From positions 51,330,889-51,394,888 of the forward strand of contig NC_132928.1 of NCBI RefSeq assembly GCF_047675955.1: 64,000 bases of DNA. The letters are read 5' to 3'. Origin of the DNA: Chlorocebus sabaeus (taxonomy: Eukaryota; Chordata; Mammalia; Primates; Cercopithecidae). Under the pieces are notes generated by a model. It saw nothing but the letters and a program-made list of their open reading frames with translations. It did not search any database and was not told the origin of the DNA. A program made the position numbers and the translations under genes. Positions within the stretch are counted from its first letter, which is position 1; every line of letters starts with the position of its first letter. Shown here piece after piece: positions 35,152 through 47,392 of the stretch.

Positions 35152-35335
35152 AAATGGTTTACAACCCTAGCTGCATATTAGAATCATCTCGGACCTTTAA
35201 AAAAATACAGAAGACTGGGCTCTCATCTAGAAATTTTGATTTAACTGGTCTGAGGTGGAGTCTAAGCATCAGTATATTTTTTGAAGTTCCTTAGGTGATT
35301 TTTACATATGGCCAGAGTTGAAAACCCCTGGTTCG
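35152..35335 (+). mobile_element. MER5A-type hAT MITE, sense
   Basis: aatggtttacaaccctagct, gcatattagaatcatctcgg, gactgggctctcatctagaa, gatttaactggtctgaggtg, gttgaaaacccctggtt: the order and both ends fit MER5A. Confidence 0.85.
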
Positions 35336-36599
35336 GACAATGGACACTTATTAGTCTTTATTAAATAGTGGACGTGAAGTTTTCCGTCTCTTTGTTTAAC
35401 ATGGAAAAACACTTACATAGGATCTTATAGAGGATCCAAAACAGAAACCAATAGCAATTGAATCTGATCATCGCGATACTTAAGACACATTTCTTTTTAC
35501 ACAGGACTTTAGTCTATATCTTATTTCCCAGGGCTTTACTTTCTTCTAAATATTATGTAAAGGTTTGGTTTTTTGACAATGTTTTGTTTCTAGTATATTT
35601 ATTTGATTGGGAATGCTTAGGTGTCACAGTGACAAGAGCACATGGAGAGTTACACAGGAATACTCAGCTACTGCCTTAGTTCAATTATGCTTTCTGGTTG
35701 TCTTGGCATAATTTTTGGTGCCTGAATTCTTTCAGAGGCAAGCTCAAAGCAAACACAAACGAAGCAGCTGCAACTGTATTATGTTATACTTACATGAAAG
35801 GCCAACTTAGACTATTGTGTTATGAAAATCAGAACACTAAACCTAGCACCTGGCCCAGAACACAAGCAGCTCCCCCTTAGCCAAAGCCAAACTGATGGTA
35901 TCATATAAGTAGAAGTGATTTTAAAAATCATAAATATCAATAGTCACTTTATAAATAGAGTATAAAGAAAGAAGCCTGTTCCAAAATATCAGGCACTGTG
36001 AAACAAATATACACAATCACAAGACACAATCATTTTCTCTTTCCGAATTAAACTTAAGTATGTACCTGGATAACTTTTCATTATGTATTCAATTGTTCCT
36101 CATCATCCCAGTAATTTCATTTAAATGACAGTCTAGCACGATATTAAAGAAAAAATGAAAAATGATCTTTCAAAGAGGAGAAAATGTCAAATGACTAAAG
36201 CTGTTTTTGAAGAACAGTCAAAACTCAGATGTGCAAAAACATTGTGAATTTATACATATGTATAACACCTGAAAGGTTCCAAGAAATAGCCACAGAAACA
36301 AATCATTAAATAATAAAGAATTCTATGTAGTTTCAGTTACCAATATAAGTAGACAAAGTATACACTATATAACCAAAACACCATAGTTCTGAATTTCAAA
36401 TATTAATTAAATGTCTCTTTAAAGAAAAAAATCTATCCATGCTGCCAGGTATACTCTTATCCTACATAATCTCTTATTAAATGTTTATTACATGTAATTA
36501 AATATTTAATATTCCATTTGACTAGAGACATTATGAGTAATATCAAGAGAATATATGTGAGATAAACTCATTTGATTCTGGTCTTTGATAATTCATGCA

Positions 36600-36790
36600 T
36601 ATTTTATCTATTCAACAATTATTTGTTGAATGTTTGCTCTGTGGGAGGTACTGTGTTAGGCACTGGGGTAGTTATGAAGATGACCGGAACAGATATCTGT
36701 TGTCTAATGAGGAACAGAGACCTACAAACAAATAATTGCAACTGGAATTACAGTATGTGTGAAGAAATATGAATGAGAATGAAGGAAAGA
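36600..36790 (-). mobile_element. L2 3' fragment, antisense
   Basis: ttcaacaattatttgttgaa, ggtactgtgttaggcactgg, acctacaaacaaataattgc: the reverse-complement L2 terminus. Confidence 0.65.
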
Positions 36791-36808
36791 AGAAACTCTC
36801 CTGTAGAC

Positions 36809-37336
36809 CGGGGTCCTCAACCCCAGGGCCATGGACCAGTACTGGTCTGTGGCCTGTTAGGAACTGGGCGGCACAGCAGGAGGTGAGCGGCAGGTGAGTG
36901 AGTAAAACATCATCTGTATTTACAGCTGCTCCCCAACACTTGCAGCCTGAGCTCTGCCTCCTGCCAGATCAGCGGTGGCATTAGATTCTCGTAGAAGCAC
37001 ATACCCTATTGTGAACCGTGCATGTGAGGGATCTAGGTTGTGTGTTCCTGATGAGAATGTACTGCCTAAGGATCTGTCACTGTCTACCATCACCCCCAGA
37101 TGGGACCATCTAGTTGCAGAAAAACAAACTCAGGGTTCCCACTGATTCTACGTTATGGTGAGTTGTATAATTATTTCATTATATATTACAACCTAATAAT
37201 AACAGAAATAAAGTGCACAATAAAGGTAATGCATTTGAATCACCCCCAAACCATCCCCCACAATCCAACCCTGGTCCGTGGAAAAACTGTCTTCCACAAA
37301 ACTGGTCCCTGGTGCCAGAAAGGTTGGGGACCACTG
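36809..37336 (+). mobile_element. Full-length MER1-type hAT nonautonomous transposon
   Basis: cggggtcctcaaccccaggg, ggcctgttaggaactgggcg, cctgccagatcagcggtgg, gtgaaccgtgcatgtgag and gtccctggtgccagaaaggt, ending ggttggggaccactg. The two ends (gggtcctcaacc / ggttgggga) pair as inverted repeats. At 528 bp it is about the length I remember for MER1A. 8-bp target copies: CTGTAGAC at 36801-36808 and CTGTAGAT at 37337-37344. Confidence 0.93.
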
Positions 37337-37989
37337 CTGTAGATCACTACTTTTTCTTACGGCTATGATAGATAAGAGTACAAATACATTTAAATATTGC
37401 TGAAAACCAAGACACTGCGTTAACTTATAGGTTCAGTAGCCAAATAAATTTCCTCTTCTTCCCTCATTTTGAATGTTATTATACATGAATACCCTGCTGT
37501 ACCAGTTGCCTATTTTAAGTTTTTAAAAGTATAAATTTTTGTGAATGAGGAAGACTTACAAAGGTTTTTCGGGGTTCCCTGCTTTCAGCTCACTGTTATG
37601 GTTATTCTTCTTTCTGCCTTACTTGGCATCAACCAGCAGGATATGAGTGATCTTTACCCTCTGGCTTCTCCTTGATCTCCTTAAGGCTAAATATTATTCT
37701 AGAAAAATCAGTAGTATCAGCTGAAAGGCCAGGGGTGAGTGCTGGGCTGGCCTTCTATTGAATGATAGCCCCTTACCTATCACCCTGAGTTGGAATAGTG
37801 ACAACAAGAGGAAAAAAGACTCACTTAGGAGAAGAGTCAAGTAATTTACCCATATTTCACAGTATTCATGCCACTTTGTTTAGCTTTAGAGCCAAAGGCA
37901 AATATTCCAATAAACACATCTTTAATGCTTCAGCAGCAAGTATAATTTAGTTAAGTTTGATGAACAAACTTAATCACAGTCTTGCCCCC

Positions 37990-38425
37990 ACCTACCTTTC
38001 CGGTCCTCTCACCTGCCATTTTTGCTCACATACTTTTCAATTCCTGTCTCACTGAGTTCTTTCTATAATCCCTGGAAGCACCAGTCATCCCATGACTGTG
38101 TGTCTATCAAAAAAGCCATTCCCGCAGCCTGGAGTACTTTCTTACCCTGTCAATTATTTTTTTTCAGCCTTTGAAACTCTGCTCAAATGCTGCTCCTTGT
38201 CAAAGCCTTAACTTACACATTGGGCTACTAATAACTTGTGTTACCATGCTCACCTATTTATGAATCTGGTCATTTTTCTATCTCGTGCTACTAGGCTATA
38301 TATAGGGTCTCAGAATGGAAAACTTTGTTGTACCAAGCACAGTATGCCAAGAAGGTATCAACTGATGAATCGTCAATACTTTGCCCAAAGTAAGCATTCA
38401 ATAAGTGTGTCATTGTAAATAATTT
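37990..38425 (+). mobile_element. L2 3' part, sense
   Basis: cattcccgcagcctggagta, gaaactctgctcaaatgctg, ctccttgtcaaagccttaac, aagtaagcattcaataagtg. Confidence 0.75.
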
Positions 38426-40601
38426 CATTTAGGACTTGTTAAAATCTATTTTATCTGCTCTCAGTAAGTCTGAAAATGGAGCTTGGAAGAATAAGGTCCT
38501 TTTTGAGGGTCCACTACTATAATTTTGGGGTCCAACTGATGAGTGGTAAACCTACTGCTCACCATAGTAATGACATCTGAATCCTGGAACCACTGGTACT
38601 TGTGGTAAAATACTGGTTCTGTCTCTTCATCAAGTTAACATAGAAACGATCTGAGATATTGTATAAACAACTCTAAGTTAAATATCTCAAAGTCTGACTC
38701 CTCTTTGTACTGCTTTCCCAAATTCGGAGAGTACACTGTGATATTAATTATAAATGTATTGTGTGTTGACCTGAAAATTAGACATTCTTCTAATTAGTAA
38801 TATATATTTAAGTGATGTAAATCACACTACTATTGGTATTACATGAAAATTAAAAACAAAATACAATGTATTTTTACAGATATCCAAGTACTGCAGTGCC
38901 TCATTTAGCCAGCATATTTTGATTTCTCTTTAAAAAACATATAAATTATTTATCTAGCATGATCAAGGAATGAGGTACTTCACAAACCACTTTTCTGGAT
39001 AACAAGTTTTATAAACATCACATATCTTCAACATTTTAAATATTCTCAATGGACACATGTCATATAACACAGTTCCACTTTTAAAAAAAATAGCAAAATA
39101 AATATAATCTCACTTTTTCTTGATGACTCAGGATCATTATTATCAATGTTGATTTCTGCACTATAGACCACCCTGGAACACAGTAATATCCTTAAGGTCT
39201 AATTTAAATGTAAGGCTGTTTGCCTTTATCCTAAGTGAATTTGGATTGTTTTTATCATTCTCTGCTTTTCATTTTCTCTGCCTCGTCCTTTTACTTACTG
39301 ACATTTCTTTGTTGTTGTTGTAATCAGTGTGTTCTAATGGTTATTTTTCAGAAAACTCTTTAGGTGAGGTCCTGTGAATGGTTACATTCTCCTAGAGAGT
39401 TAAGTGCATGGGTGCATGGGCTTTGTGACTGTCATTTGCTAGTCAGAGGCCCTTTTCTTCCCTCATTATTTCTAAATCTACAACATGGTTGAGATTGCCA
39501 GAAGAGTAAGTGGTTTGTAAGTAATGTTAGCTTTCATATGTGTTTATCATTATGTTTATAATTTTCACTCAAGAATTATTAGTCATATTAAGATACATCT
39601 TAAATTAGTCATCAACTTAAATAAAAATTATGGTTCTTAATTAATTCAGATTTTCAAAGCCTGGCCATGAACTTTAGACTCAATATAGGATATGCTTTGA
39701 CGTTACCAGATTGCAGAGGGATATTCATCCTGTTACCAACTTTTTCAAAAAAATTTAAGAGTCACCATTCCATTCTAGCATGATGGTGTGAAAACTTCAA
39801 ATTCTAACTCAATCCTTTTCACCAAACTTTGCATACTGACAGTCAGTTTTACTCTATTCTTTCTGCATCATCAAAAAACAAGAGGAGGAGGTGAAAAATA
39901 AATGTTTTTCTTCATTCATGAGAAAAATAAAATAAAAAATAGGTAGCTATGTTTATGGAACAAAAAATGTAGTAAAAGACACTAAATCTGATATTTTAAA
40001 ATTCCTGTCATAATTTGCTTAGAATATTAATCCAATACTTGCTTGTAATCTTTGAAAATGAGAACATTTGTAAAAATTTGAAAGGTTTCACAGTAACTGC
40101 TATTCATAAACTCTTCAAGAGTTGTATCCTGAGATACAACAAGGGAAAATCTTGCTCCTCAGGGTTAACACAAAATAAAACACTCATTTTGGTTATCTTA
40201 TGAATGAATGCCAATTTATATATGTCAAAAAATCAGTTCCACTTAAAAGGTCATCCCAACTTTTAAAAAAGTATTAGAATAAAGACAGACTATACCATAT
40301 TAATTTGGCTGAATTAAGAGAAATCTTTTTTATTCCAAATAGAAAATTCTATTTCTACCTTATACTGATTTTCATTGTGCCTAGAATAATGACTAATCTC
40401 ATGAAGCAATTCTTTTCAAGTATAAAAATAATTAATTTTAATAAAATGATATGATTAGGAAATAAATATATTTCTTATCCAAGAAAATAGGTGATTTAAA
40501 ATATTGGTTACTCACAGTTATATCAAAAAAGTCCAAAATAGGTCTGTAACTGATGGTCAGCTGACCTGATCACATATGACCCTTCCATCTCAGTACTTTT
40601 T

Positions 40602-40902
40602 TTTCTTTAAAGAGATGGGTCGGCCGGGCGCGGTGGCTCAAGCCTGTAATCCCAGTACTTTGGGAGGCCGAGACGGGTGGATCACGAGGTCAGGAGATCG
40701 AGACCATTCTGGCTAACACAGTGAAACCCCATCTCTACTAAAAATTACAAAAAACTAGCCGGGCGTGGTGGCGGGCGCCTGTAGTCCCAGCTACTCGGGA
40801 GGCTGAGGCAGGAGAATGGCGGGAACCCGGGAGGCGGAGCTTGCAGTGAGCTGAGATCCGGCCACTGCACTCCAGCCTGGGTGACAGAGCAAGACTCCGT
40901 CT

Positions 40903-40938
<36 letters not shown>

Positions 40939-41222
40939 AAGAGATGGGTCTTGTTTTGTGGCCCAAGCTTGAGTGCAGTGGCACAATTATGGCTCACTGC
41001 AGTCTTGACCTCTTAGGCACAAGCAATCTTCCTACCTTGGCCTCCCCTGGGACCATAAGCACACACTACTATGCCCAGCTAATTTTTTTTTTTTTCATTT
41101 TTTATAAAGGCAGGGTCTCACTATGTTGCCTAGGCTGGTCTTGAACTCCTGGCCTCAAGCAATCCTCCCACCTCAGTCTCCCAAGATGCTAGGATTACAG
41201 TGTGAACCACTGAGCCCAGCCT
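40602..41222 (-). mobile_element. Old AluJ, antisense, split by a younger AluY
   Basis: Pieces 40602-40621 (tttctttaaagagatgggtc) and 40951-41222 (ttgttttgtggcccaagctt ... gaaccactgagcccagcc) form one old antisense Alu. The insertion lies near its T-tail side. Confidence 0.92.
40622..40936 (+). mobile_element. Young full-length AluY, Old World monkey type, sense
   Basis: ggccgggcgcggtggctcaa ... ctgggtgacagagcaagact, with about 33 A at the tail. CAAGCCTGTAATCCC, GAGACGGGTGG and ACTAGCCGGGCG are the cercopithecid-type variants. A perfect 14-bp target duplication, TAAAGAGATGGGTC, lies at 40608-40621 and 40937-40950. Confidence 0.97.
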
Positions 41223-41680
41223 CTTTTGTATTTAATGCTGATTCTCAATACTGCCTGGTCAATTTAAGCAGTTACTTTCTTTGAAGGTATTTCTTAAGCA
41301 CTTCCATGGTCATCTAAAAGATAGCTTAAGCAAAGCGCAGACCAAGTCTTAGGATTAGAATTCACAATTGTCTAATTCTCTGTGAATTTAGTCTGCAACT
41401 TTATGAGTCTCAGCACTCTCTGCTTATGCTCCAGCTTTGAAAAATAAAAAAAATTACATCCCATTCCTAAAAAAACCTCCCACCAGCTCATTTACAGCAT
41501 TGTGATAGGTTTTTGCTAGCAACTTGGTAAAAAAATGTCTACAAGGATTTGAACTCTACAGTTGAAAGGAATATGAACTTATTCATATTTTGTGAATATT
41601 TTTACATATTTTGTGAGTACCCCGTGAGTAAAAATAATATTCCCTAAAACCTCATAAATATTATACTGAAAGTAGTGGAC

Positions 41681-41982
41681 AGCCGGGCATGGTGGCTGAA
41701 GCCTGGAATCCCAACACTTTGGGAGGCCGAGGCGGGTGTATCACTTGAGGTTAGGAGTTTGAGACCAGCCTAGCCAACGTGGTAAAACCCTGCCTCTACT
41801 AAAAGCACAAAAATTAACTGGGCATGATGGCATGTGCCTGTAATCCCAGCTACTCTGGAGGCTGAGGCAGGAGAATTGTTTGAACTTGGCAGGTGGAGGC
41901 TGCAGTGAGTGTTATTGTGCCACAGCACTCCATCCTGGCTGACAGATTGAGACTCCGTCTCAAAAAAAAAAAAAAAAAAAAA
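41681..41982 (+). mobile_element. AluS-like, sense
   Basis: agccgggcatggtggctgaa ... ctgacagattgagactccgt and A-tail. AAGTAGTGGA before and AAGTAGTTGA after mark the target site. It ends about 170 bp from the RASAL2 exon at 42157. Confidence 0.94.
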
Positions 41983-42156
41983 AGTAGTTGATATTAACCA
42001 CAGTTAATTTATACAAGTTGATGAGTCTGTCCTTTAATCACAGAATTATAAAGAAATTCTTGAAGAGAAAAATGTTTGGATTCCTTAGTAGCTGTCTCTA
42101 ACTCTAAGAAGAAAGGAGAAAGGTAAAATATTCTTATAAAGAAGATAAACACTTAC

Positions 42157-42263
42157 TGGTACTTTGAAGGGTGAGGTATTTGCAGTGTCCATGGAGTTGG
42201 GTTTCTCTGATGTACTGGTCCCTGAGATACTGCGTCTACGAGGGGACCTTTCTGCTGGTACCT
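42157..42263 (-). CDS. RASAL2: RASAL2 internal coding exon (EVPAERSPRRRSIS...SPFKVP)
   Basis: On the minus strand a 107-nt exon follows the acceptor cctttcttccag and ends at a strong donor (CCA|GTAAGTG). Two bases (AG) complete a Glu codon begun in the previous exon. Then 35 codons read VPAERSPRRRSIS, GTSTSEKPNSMDTANTS, PFKVP. This matches my memory of the RASAL2 N-terminus, where the peptide is common to the long and short isoforms and different first exons join just before it. It joins in frame to GFFSKRLK at 9650. The region is Ser/Thr/Pro-rich and likely disordered, and RRRSIS is a basophilic-kinase-type motif (inference). The open frame seen through the acceptor on the upstream side is intron read-through, not coding. 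The known MQTP-type short first exon was not found in the window, so it should lie further upstream. Confidence 0.96.
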
Positions 42264-42954
42264 CTGGAAGAAAGGAGGAAGGCTGAAACATCATTAAGAA
42301 CCCCAAATTTAGGATATTCCACTAAACTGTAAAGTTATTGGTTTTTCACAACAAACCAGCATGCTTTAAAGGTACATTACATTCTATCTCACATAATTTG
42401 TCTATCTTTGAGGTGCTTAAACTATCAAGACACTAGAGAGACTTGGTCACAGTTAAGAATCTGCTTTAGTGTGACAGACTATATTTTCATCTGAGCACAT
42501 ATAAAAATAATTTCCTCTGAGCTATGTTTAATATCTTTAAGTTCACTTAGTAGTTGCATCTCACAGTATATAAATCTACTTCTCTATGTGTTAGCAATGT
42601 AGGAGTTAATAGAATAAAATGGAAATTCTAATATTCTTGTGAACAAAATATAGTCTAATGTTGCATATGATTTGATGGTGTTTGCACAAAGGTCAAAGTT
42701 AGTTCTGTGCAGATAAGATGATTCACCAGACTGCAACAAAAGGGCCATGAGAAGACTGAAAGCTGCTGCCAAGATAAAATAACATATATGCCTATGCAGA
42801 TATAAAAATAGATCAGCTTCTCCTTGTTCTGGCAATATGACCTTACTAAGATCTTACTCTGGAATCCTAAATCTGTTCAAACTGACCTAACAAGCTGAGG
42901 ATTTTGCAGATAATGTGATCTTCTCCTATTTAATTACTATATACTGTATTAAGG

Positions 42955-43055
42955 CTACATTTTTAAGATTTTTTCATAGAGTGATATATATATACATGTG
43001 TATATATATACACATACACACGCACACATAGATGATAGATATATAGGTATTATAC
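42955..43055. repeat. TA/CA simple repeat
   Basis: gatatatatatacatgtgta, tatatatacacatacacacg, gatgatagatatatagg. Confidence 0.85.
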
Positions 43056-43186
43056 CTTTATCACAACTGCTTCCCATCGCCACTTCAACTGACAGACATA
43101 AAGGAATCCAGCTTCTCAGATAACATTAGATAATCTCAACATGGACAAGGAAAAAAAAAGCCACATCCTAAAAAAAGTATTCTGTG

Positions 43187-43530
43187 CTATCTTCCAGATC
43201 TTAGAAAATAAGGAGTAAACTGTAACTCCGCAGACTGACATTTTGATTCCTGCTGTTCTCCCTTTAAAAGATAGATGCAGTTTAAACTTCCATTTCTGGC
43301 CTCCTGGCCCCTGGGATCCGTGCTACTTCCACTTAAGAGAGAGCGTTTTTTCTCTCGCTCCCTCTCTGTGTCTTGCTCTTCCCCCTCCCTCTCCACAGCT
43401 TGCGGAGAGAGCAAGCAAGAAAGAAACACACAGGACTGCAGCTATTCAATCAATCGTTCTGACTGCACATCCTCATTAGTTACTTTCGGGCTATTAACAG
43501 ACGCCCAACCACTGCCTTCCCTCAGTTACT
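43187..43530 (-). promoter_or_regulatory. Repeat-poor, CpG-bearing island about 0.9-1.3 kb upstream of the RASAL2 exon
   Basis: No repeat is recognised here. It has about ten CpGs (near 43228, 43318, 43344, 43358, 43403, 43455, 43487, 43502) in a CpG-poor intron. On the minus strand it has a purine-rich GAGAGGGAGGGGGAAGAG-type tract. It could be an enhancer or an untranslated alternative first exon. The overlapping open frames show no protein I recognise. Confidence 0.25.
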
Positions 43531-45889
43531 GAAAATTTCACTGTATTACACTAATCTGCAGCAAGAAAAAACATTTACTGAAATGTATATTCAGCTAGTG
43601 CCAAAAGGACACCATTTTACATAGACCCAGTAATGCACACAAATCAATTCCTCCTATGAAAATGTACTATCTTTGCATGCTGGACACTGATTTTCTTTTC
43701 CATGACTAAACACACCTTCTCTGTGACATCTTGACTGGTAAGGCATAAGCCAAATTGGAACATTCCTAAAGATTCAGAGGCTGACAACATAGCATCTTAT
43801 ATGCTTGCAGTGCAAGAGAGTTCCATACTACTACTGTATTTTAAAATTAAGACCAGTAACTCTAAGTCCCTTAACTTCTCTCTAACCATTGCTAGTTAAA
43901 TGAGCCTTAATGTACAAAGCCGTTTTCAGAATTAGGCACACATGACTTCTAATGCACATCTCTGAAAAATGGCAGCATAATTAGCTCAGATTCATGGGAA
44001 TGGCACAAAGCACTGAATTTAAGTAAATCAGCTTGTTGGAGCACATTGAACAGAAAGACTTCCAGACTTCAGGAATATGACTTTACAGAGTAATTACCTA
44101 AGTTAGATGACTCTACGTGGCTAGGGGCAAGGCAGGCAGGGAATGGGGCTGGTGAAGGTAGAAAAGAAATCTCACCTTTCCTCTAATAATTACCTATAAA
44201 GGTAACCTCATATCAAATTAGAAGATACTGGAGATTTAATATTACAATATAGTATATTTTAATTTCTGAATAATTGACAGAGAAACCAAACTGGAAGAAA
44301 AATAAGTTTCATTAGCTGGGATAAAATGATCTAGTAAACCATTTCCTTAATTTGCAATGTTCTGGCTAAGGAAAAAAACTGAAATTAATTTCCTCACTTT
44401 CTTCCAAACATCCAATTTTAGCTTTCGGGCATACAAACTCATTAAATGAATATGTTTCAAGGCTTTTAACTATTTGAAATTATATTGACTAAAATTAGTG
44501 GCCACGTTTCAAACTCTAATAAATACGGTATTGTTATACTTCTGTTTTTTTCTTTTTTTAAATTCTCTTTCTGTATCATGGGGAAAAAATACAATGCTGA
44601 TGTAGCTTATAGGATGCATTATTGGGTCCAGAAAGAAGATATTAAATCATTCCTGAAGTTTGAACAATTTCCACTAAAGAGGGGAAAGAAAAGAAATAAG
44701 GTAAGCTAAATCACCTAACGAAAAGAAGTTTACAGCCGCTTTCTCAACCCCCACAATAATACCACTCATCTGCTCGTGTAGAATAGGCCATTGGAGAATC
44801 CCAGTTCTTTAGTTCTCAGAAGATTCATAACTACTTCAAAGCATACAGAAAAATAAATACCCCAAGTACCAATGTCCACTTAGAAGCAAGGTAGTAGCAT
44901 TAGCAAGAGCGGAAGGAGCAACCTGCTGGATTAGTCACAGGATGGACTGCATATTAAACTTGTGCCTTTAACTTTAAATCTGTAAGCAGAAAGGAAAGTT
45001 GCTACTATGCTCTAAGAGCTGCATTTCTGCTCAGTTTGAAGGAAAATCTATACTAGTTCCAGTAGACCAAAATTAGACAGCTGTATCCTCTACCCCCACT
45101 CATGCTACATACTATTCCATTATTTTCACCTGCTGTAAAATTAATATTCTTTTCATAGTGACAATATTTAATTACAGTCATTTTAAACTATGCTCATTCT
45201 CTAAGACTGATGAGACAAGAGAGATACAATATTGTTTCAGATAAAGGCCTGAAACTGCCTCACTTTCTCATCTCTAAAAATAATATTTTTCATCTTCAGA
45301 TTGAAAGGCAAAAAGAGTTATAAAAAGCCTGGTTAGTTTTAAATTTATCTCTTCATTTCCTTTGCCATTGGATATGACCTCAGATGATGTGACGACTTAT
45401 ATTGATGAGAGAAAACCTCCAATAGAGCCGCATATAGAATGATGTATTGAACAAAGAGAACATCTGGATGTTTTTCTTAGCAGCTCTACCAACGATATGT
45501 ACGATTCTGTGTAAGCCATTTCACCTTTTCTGTCCCAGTCTTCACCATTTAATAAACTGGGTTATCCAGACCAAACAGAGATAAAGACAAGATTAATGAG
45601 TTTATATGCTTTGATGCAAAGTTAGCTTTCTGGGAGGAAGAACCTTTTAAAATCCAAAATAGTATCATTTCCTCAACATACACATTTTCCTCTATGTCAA
45701 TGCGCTTTCTTTGGAAAGTGTGGCAAAGAAATTGAAAACTGGATAATTATAGGGGAAAATGTACTTTTGGTGGAGGATATTCCTGTTCAACAAACAGAAG
45801 TCAATTTCTGCCTTAGAACCTAATAGTGTATACACTGCCTTTGGTTCACTTACCAGGGAATAAATGCCAAAAATTCCTATCATGTATTT

Positions 45890-46240
45890 TGGAGGACGCT
45901 AAGGAGTAAGTTAGAAGGTGACAAGTGTTTTGGGGGAAATAAAAAGTAGTCAGGGAGATGAAGAAGTAGAGTAATTTTAAATAGGTAGTTGCATTGCAAA
46001 GGTGAGGTATGAGTCAATACTTTAGGAGGTAAGAAGTCAGTCTTGCAGGTTTAACAGGGAAGAAGACTACAGGTAGAGGGAGGCTAGCACAAAGCTTCTA
46101 AGGTAAAGTGCAGCAAAGAGGTCAATGGGATTGATGTCAGTGAGTGGGAACAAATAGTAGGAGATAAAGTCTGAGAGGAACTGGGGCAGACGTGTTCAGA
46201 TAATACTGGCCAATATAAGGACAGTGACAGAAGAAAATGT
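45890..46240 (-). mobile_element. L2 fragment, antisense, diverged
   Basis: gtttaacagggaagaagact, aaagaggtcaatgggattga and the purine-rich body fit reverse-complement L2. Confidence 0.35.
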
Positions 46241-46480
46241 ATATGCTAAGGAAATGACATTATAATACTATTACATTTTAGATTTAAAGAACCCCTTTCT
46301 TCCAAAAAGCTAATTTTGCACCAAAACACATAAACTCATTAATCTTCTTTTGTAAGGTCTTTTTTTAACTCTAAAAGAAAAACCACTTGCTCAGACATGT
46401 GTCACCAAAAGGTACTAATCATATTGAAAGTCCATAGATATACACTTATTGCTATTTCTTAACTCTTTTATTTGTCTTTC

Positions 46481-46743
46481 TTTTTTTTGAGACAGTCGCC
46501 CAGGCTGGAGTGCAGTGGTATGATCTGGGCTCACTACAACCTCCACCTCTGGGATTCAAGTGATCCTCCCACCTCAGCCTCCTGAGTAGCTGGGACTATA
46601 AGTGTGTGCCAGCATGCCCGTTTCTAGAGAGGTTGTTTCATCATCTTACCCAGGCTAGTCTCTAACTCCTGGGCTCAAATGATCCACCCGCCTTGGCCTC
46701 CCAAAGTGTGAGGGTTACAGGCTTGAGACCACTGCACCAGGCC
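46481..46743 (-). mobile_element. Alu, antisense, with small deletions
   Basis: T-tract, gagacagtcgcccaggctgg ... cttgagaccactgcaccagg. Deleted around the start of the consensus antisense left part and near 46617. Confidence 0.93.
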
Positions 46744-47238
46744 AATTTTCTCTTCAGGATTTTGAATAATGAATGTGATTCAGAATAAATCTGGAATATT
46801 ATTATGTTTGGAAAGAGAGTAAAGTGAAATGTTTATCATATTAACTGGGGGTTAGGTTCCAAAAGCCTCTGAAAATATCTTAAATGAGAAAGGTATCTGC
46901 TATACAATGTCATTACTGTATGGTCAAATATCTATAGGCATCAATTACATTAATTACATTTACTTTTTGTTCAATCTTGTTTAACCGAAGTTCATATGCC
47001 ATACAATATTTGCATATACTTAACTAATATAAATAACATAAATTTCTTATAATGTCTACCATTTTTAGAATTAGTTACCATAGTGTAAAAAACAGGTAAA
47101 GATAATTATTTTTTTTCTTTTAAAAGAAAGTGTTATACTATAAAAGCTATTTAAATTATTTCACTCTTTGTGAATAATTTGTCTAGGGAAAATATTTTTG
47201 TTATAATTTTAGCTCGTATTGAGTTTGTGTGTGTGTGT

Positions 47239-47392
47239 GTTTTTAGACATGGACTCAGTCGCCCAAGCTGGAGTGGAATGGCGCAATCTCCGCTCATTGC
47301 AGCCTGTACCTCCCATGCTCAAACGATCCTCCCACTTCAGCCTCCTGACTAGCTGGGACCACAGGTGGGCACCACCACACCCAGCTAATTTT
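47239..47392 (-). mobile_element. Alu monomer (FLAM-like), antisense, after (TG)n
   Basis: ttttagacatggactcagtc, gcccaagctggagtggaatg, ctgggaccacaggtgggcac, cacacccagctaatttt. Single monomer; a GTGTGTGTGTGTG tract sits at its T-tail side (47227-47240). Confidence 0.8.

Larger units (their letters stand above)
9651..42156 (-). other. RASAL2: RASAL2 intron, 32.5 kb
   Basis: Intron between the two certain RASAL2 exons, GTAAGTG donor at 42156 and tttccttctag acceptor at 9651. I saw no further exon with RASAL2-like coding. Stretches with nothing I can name: 22000-23800, 27110-28020, 33610-35150, 35340-36590, 37345-37990 and 38430-40600. They are AT-rich with short degraded-repeat traces and no credible reading frame. 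Confidence 0.85.

Noticed and set aside
43187..43532. Open frames of 78-85 codons on both strands
   Set aside because: No protein family recognised; several frames open at once suggests composition. Kept only as a possible regulatory island.
44485..44709. 74-codon plus-strand frame ending in a basic KRGKKRNK stretch
   Set aside because: No homologous family recognised, not in RASAL2 orientation, and no splice or promoter support.
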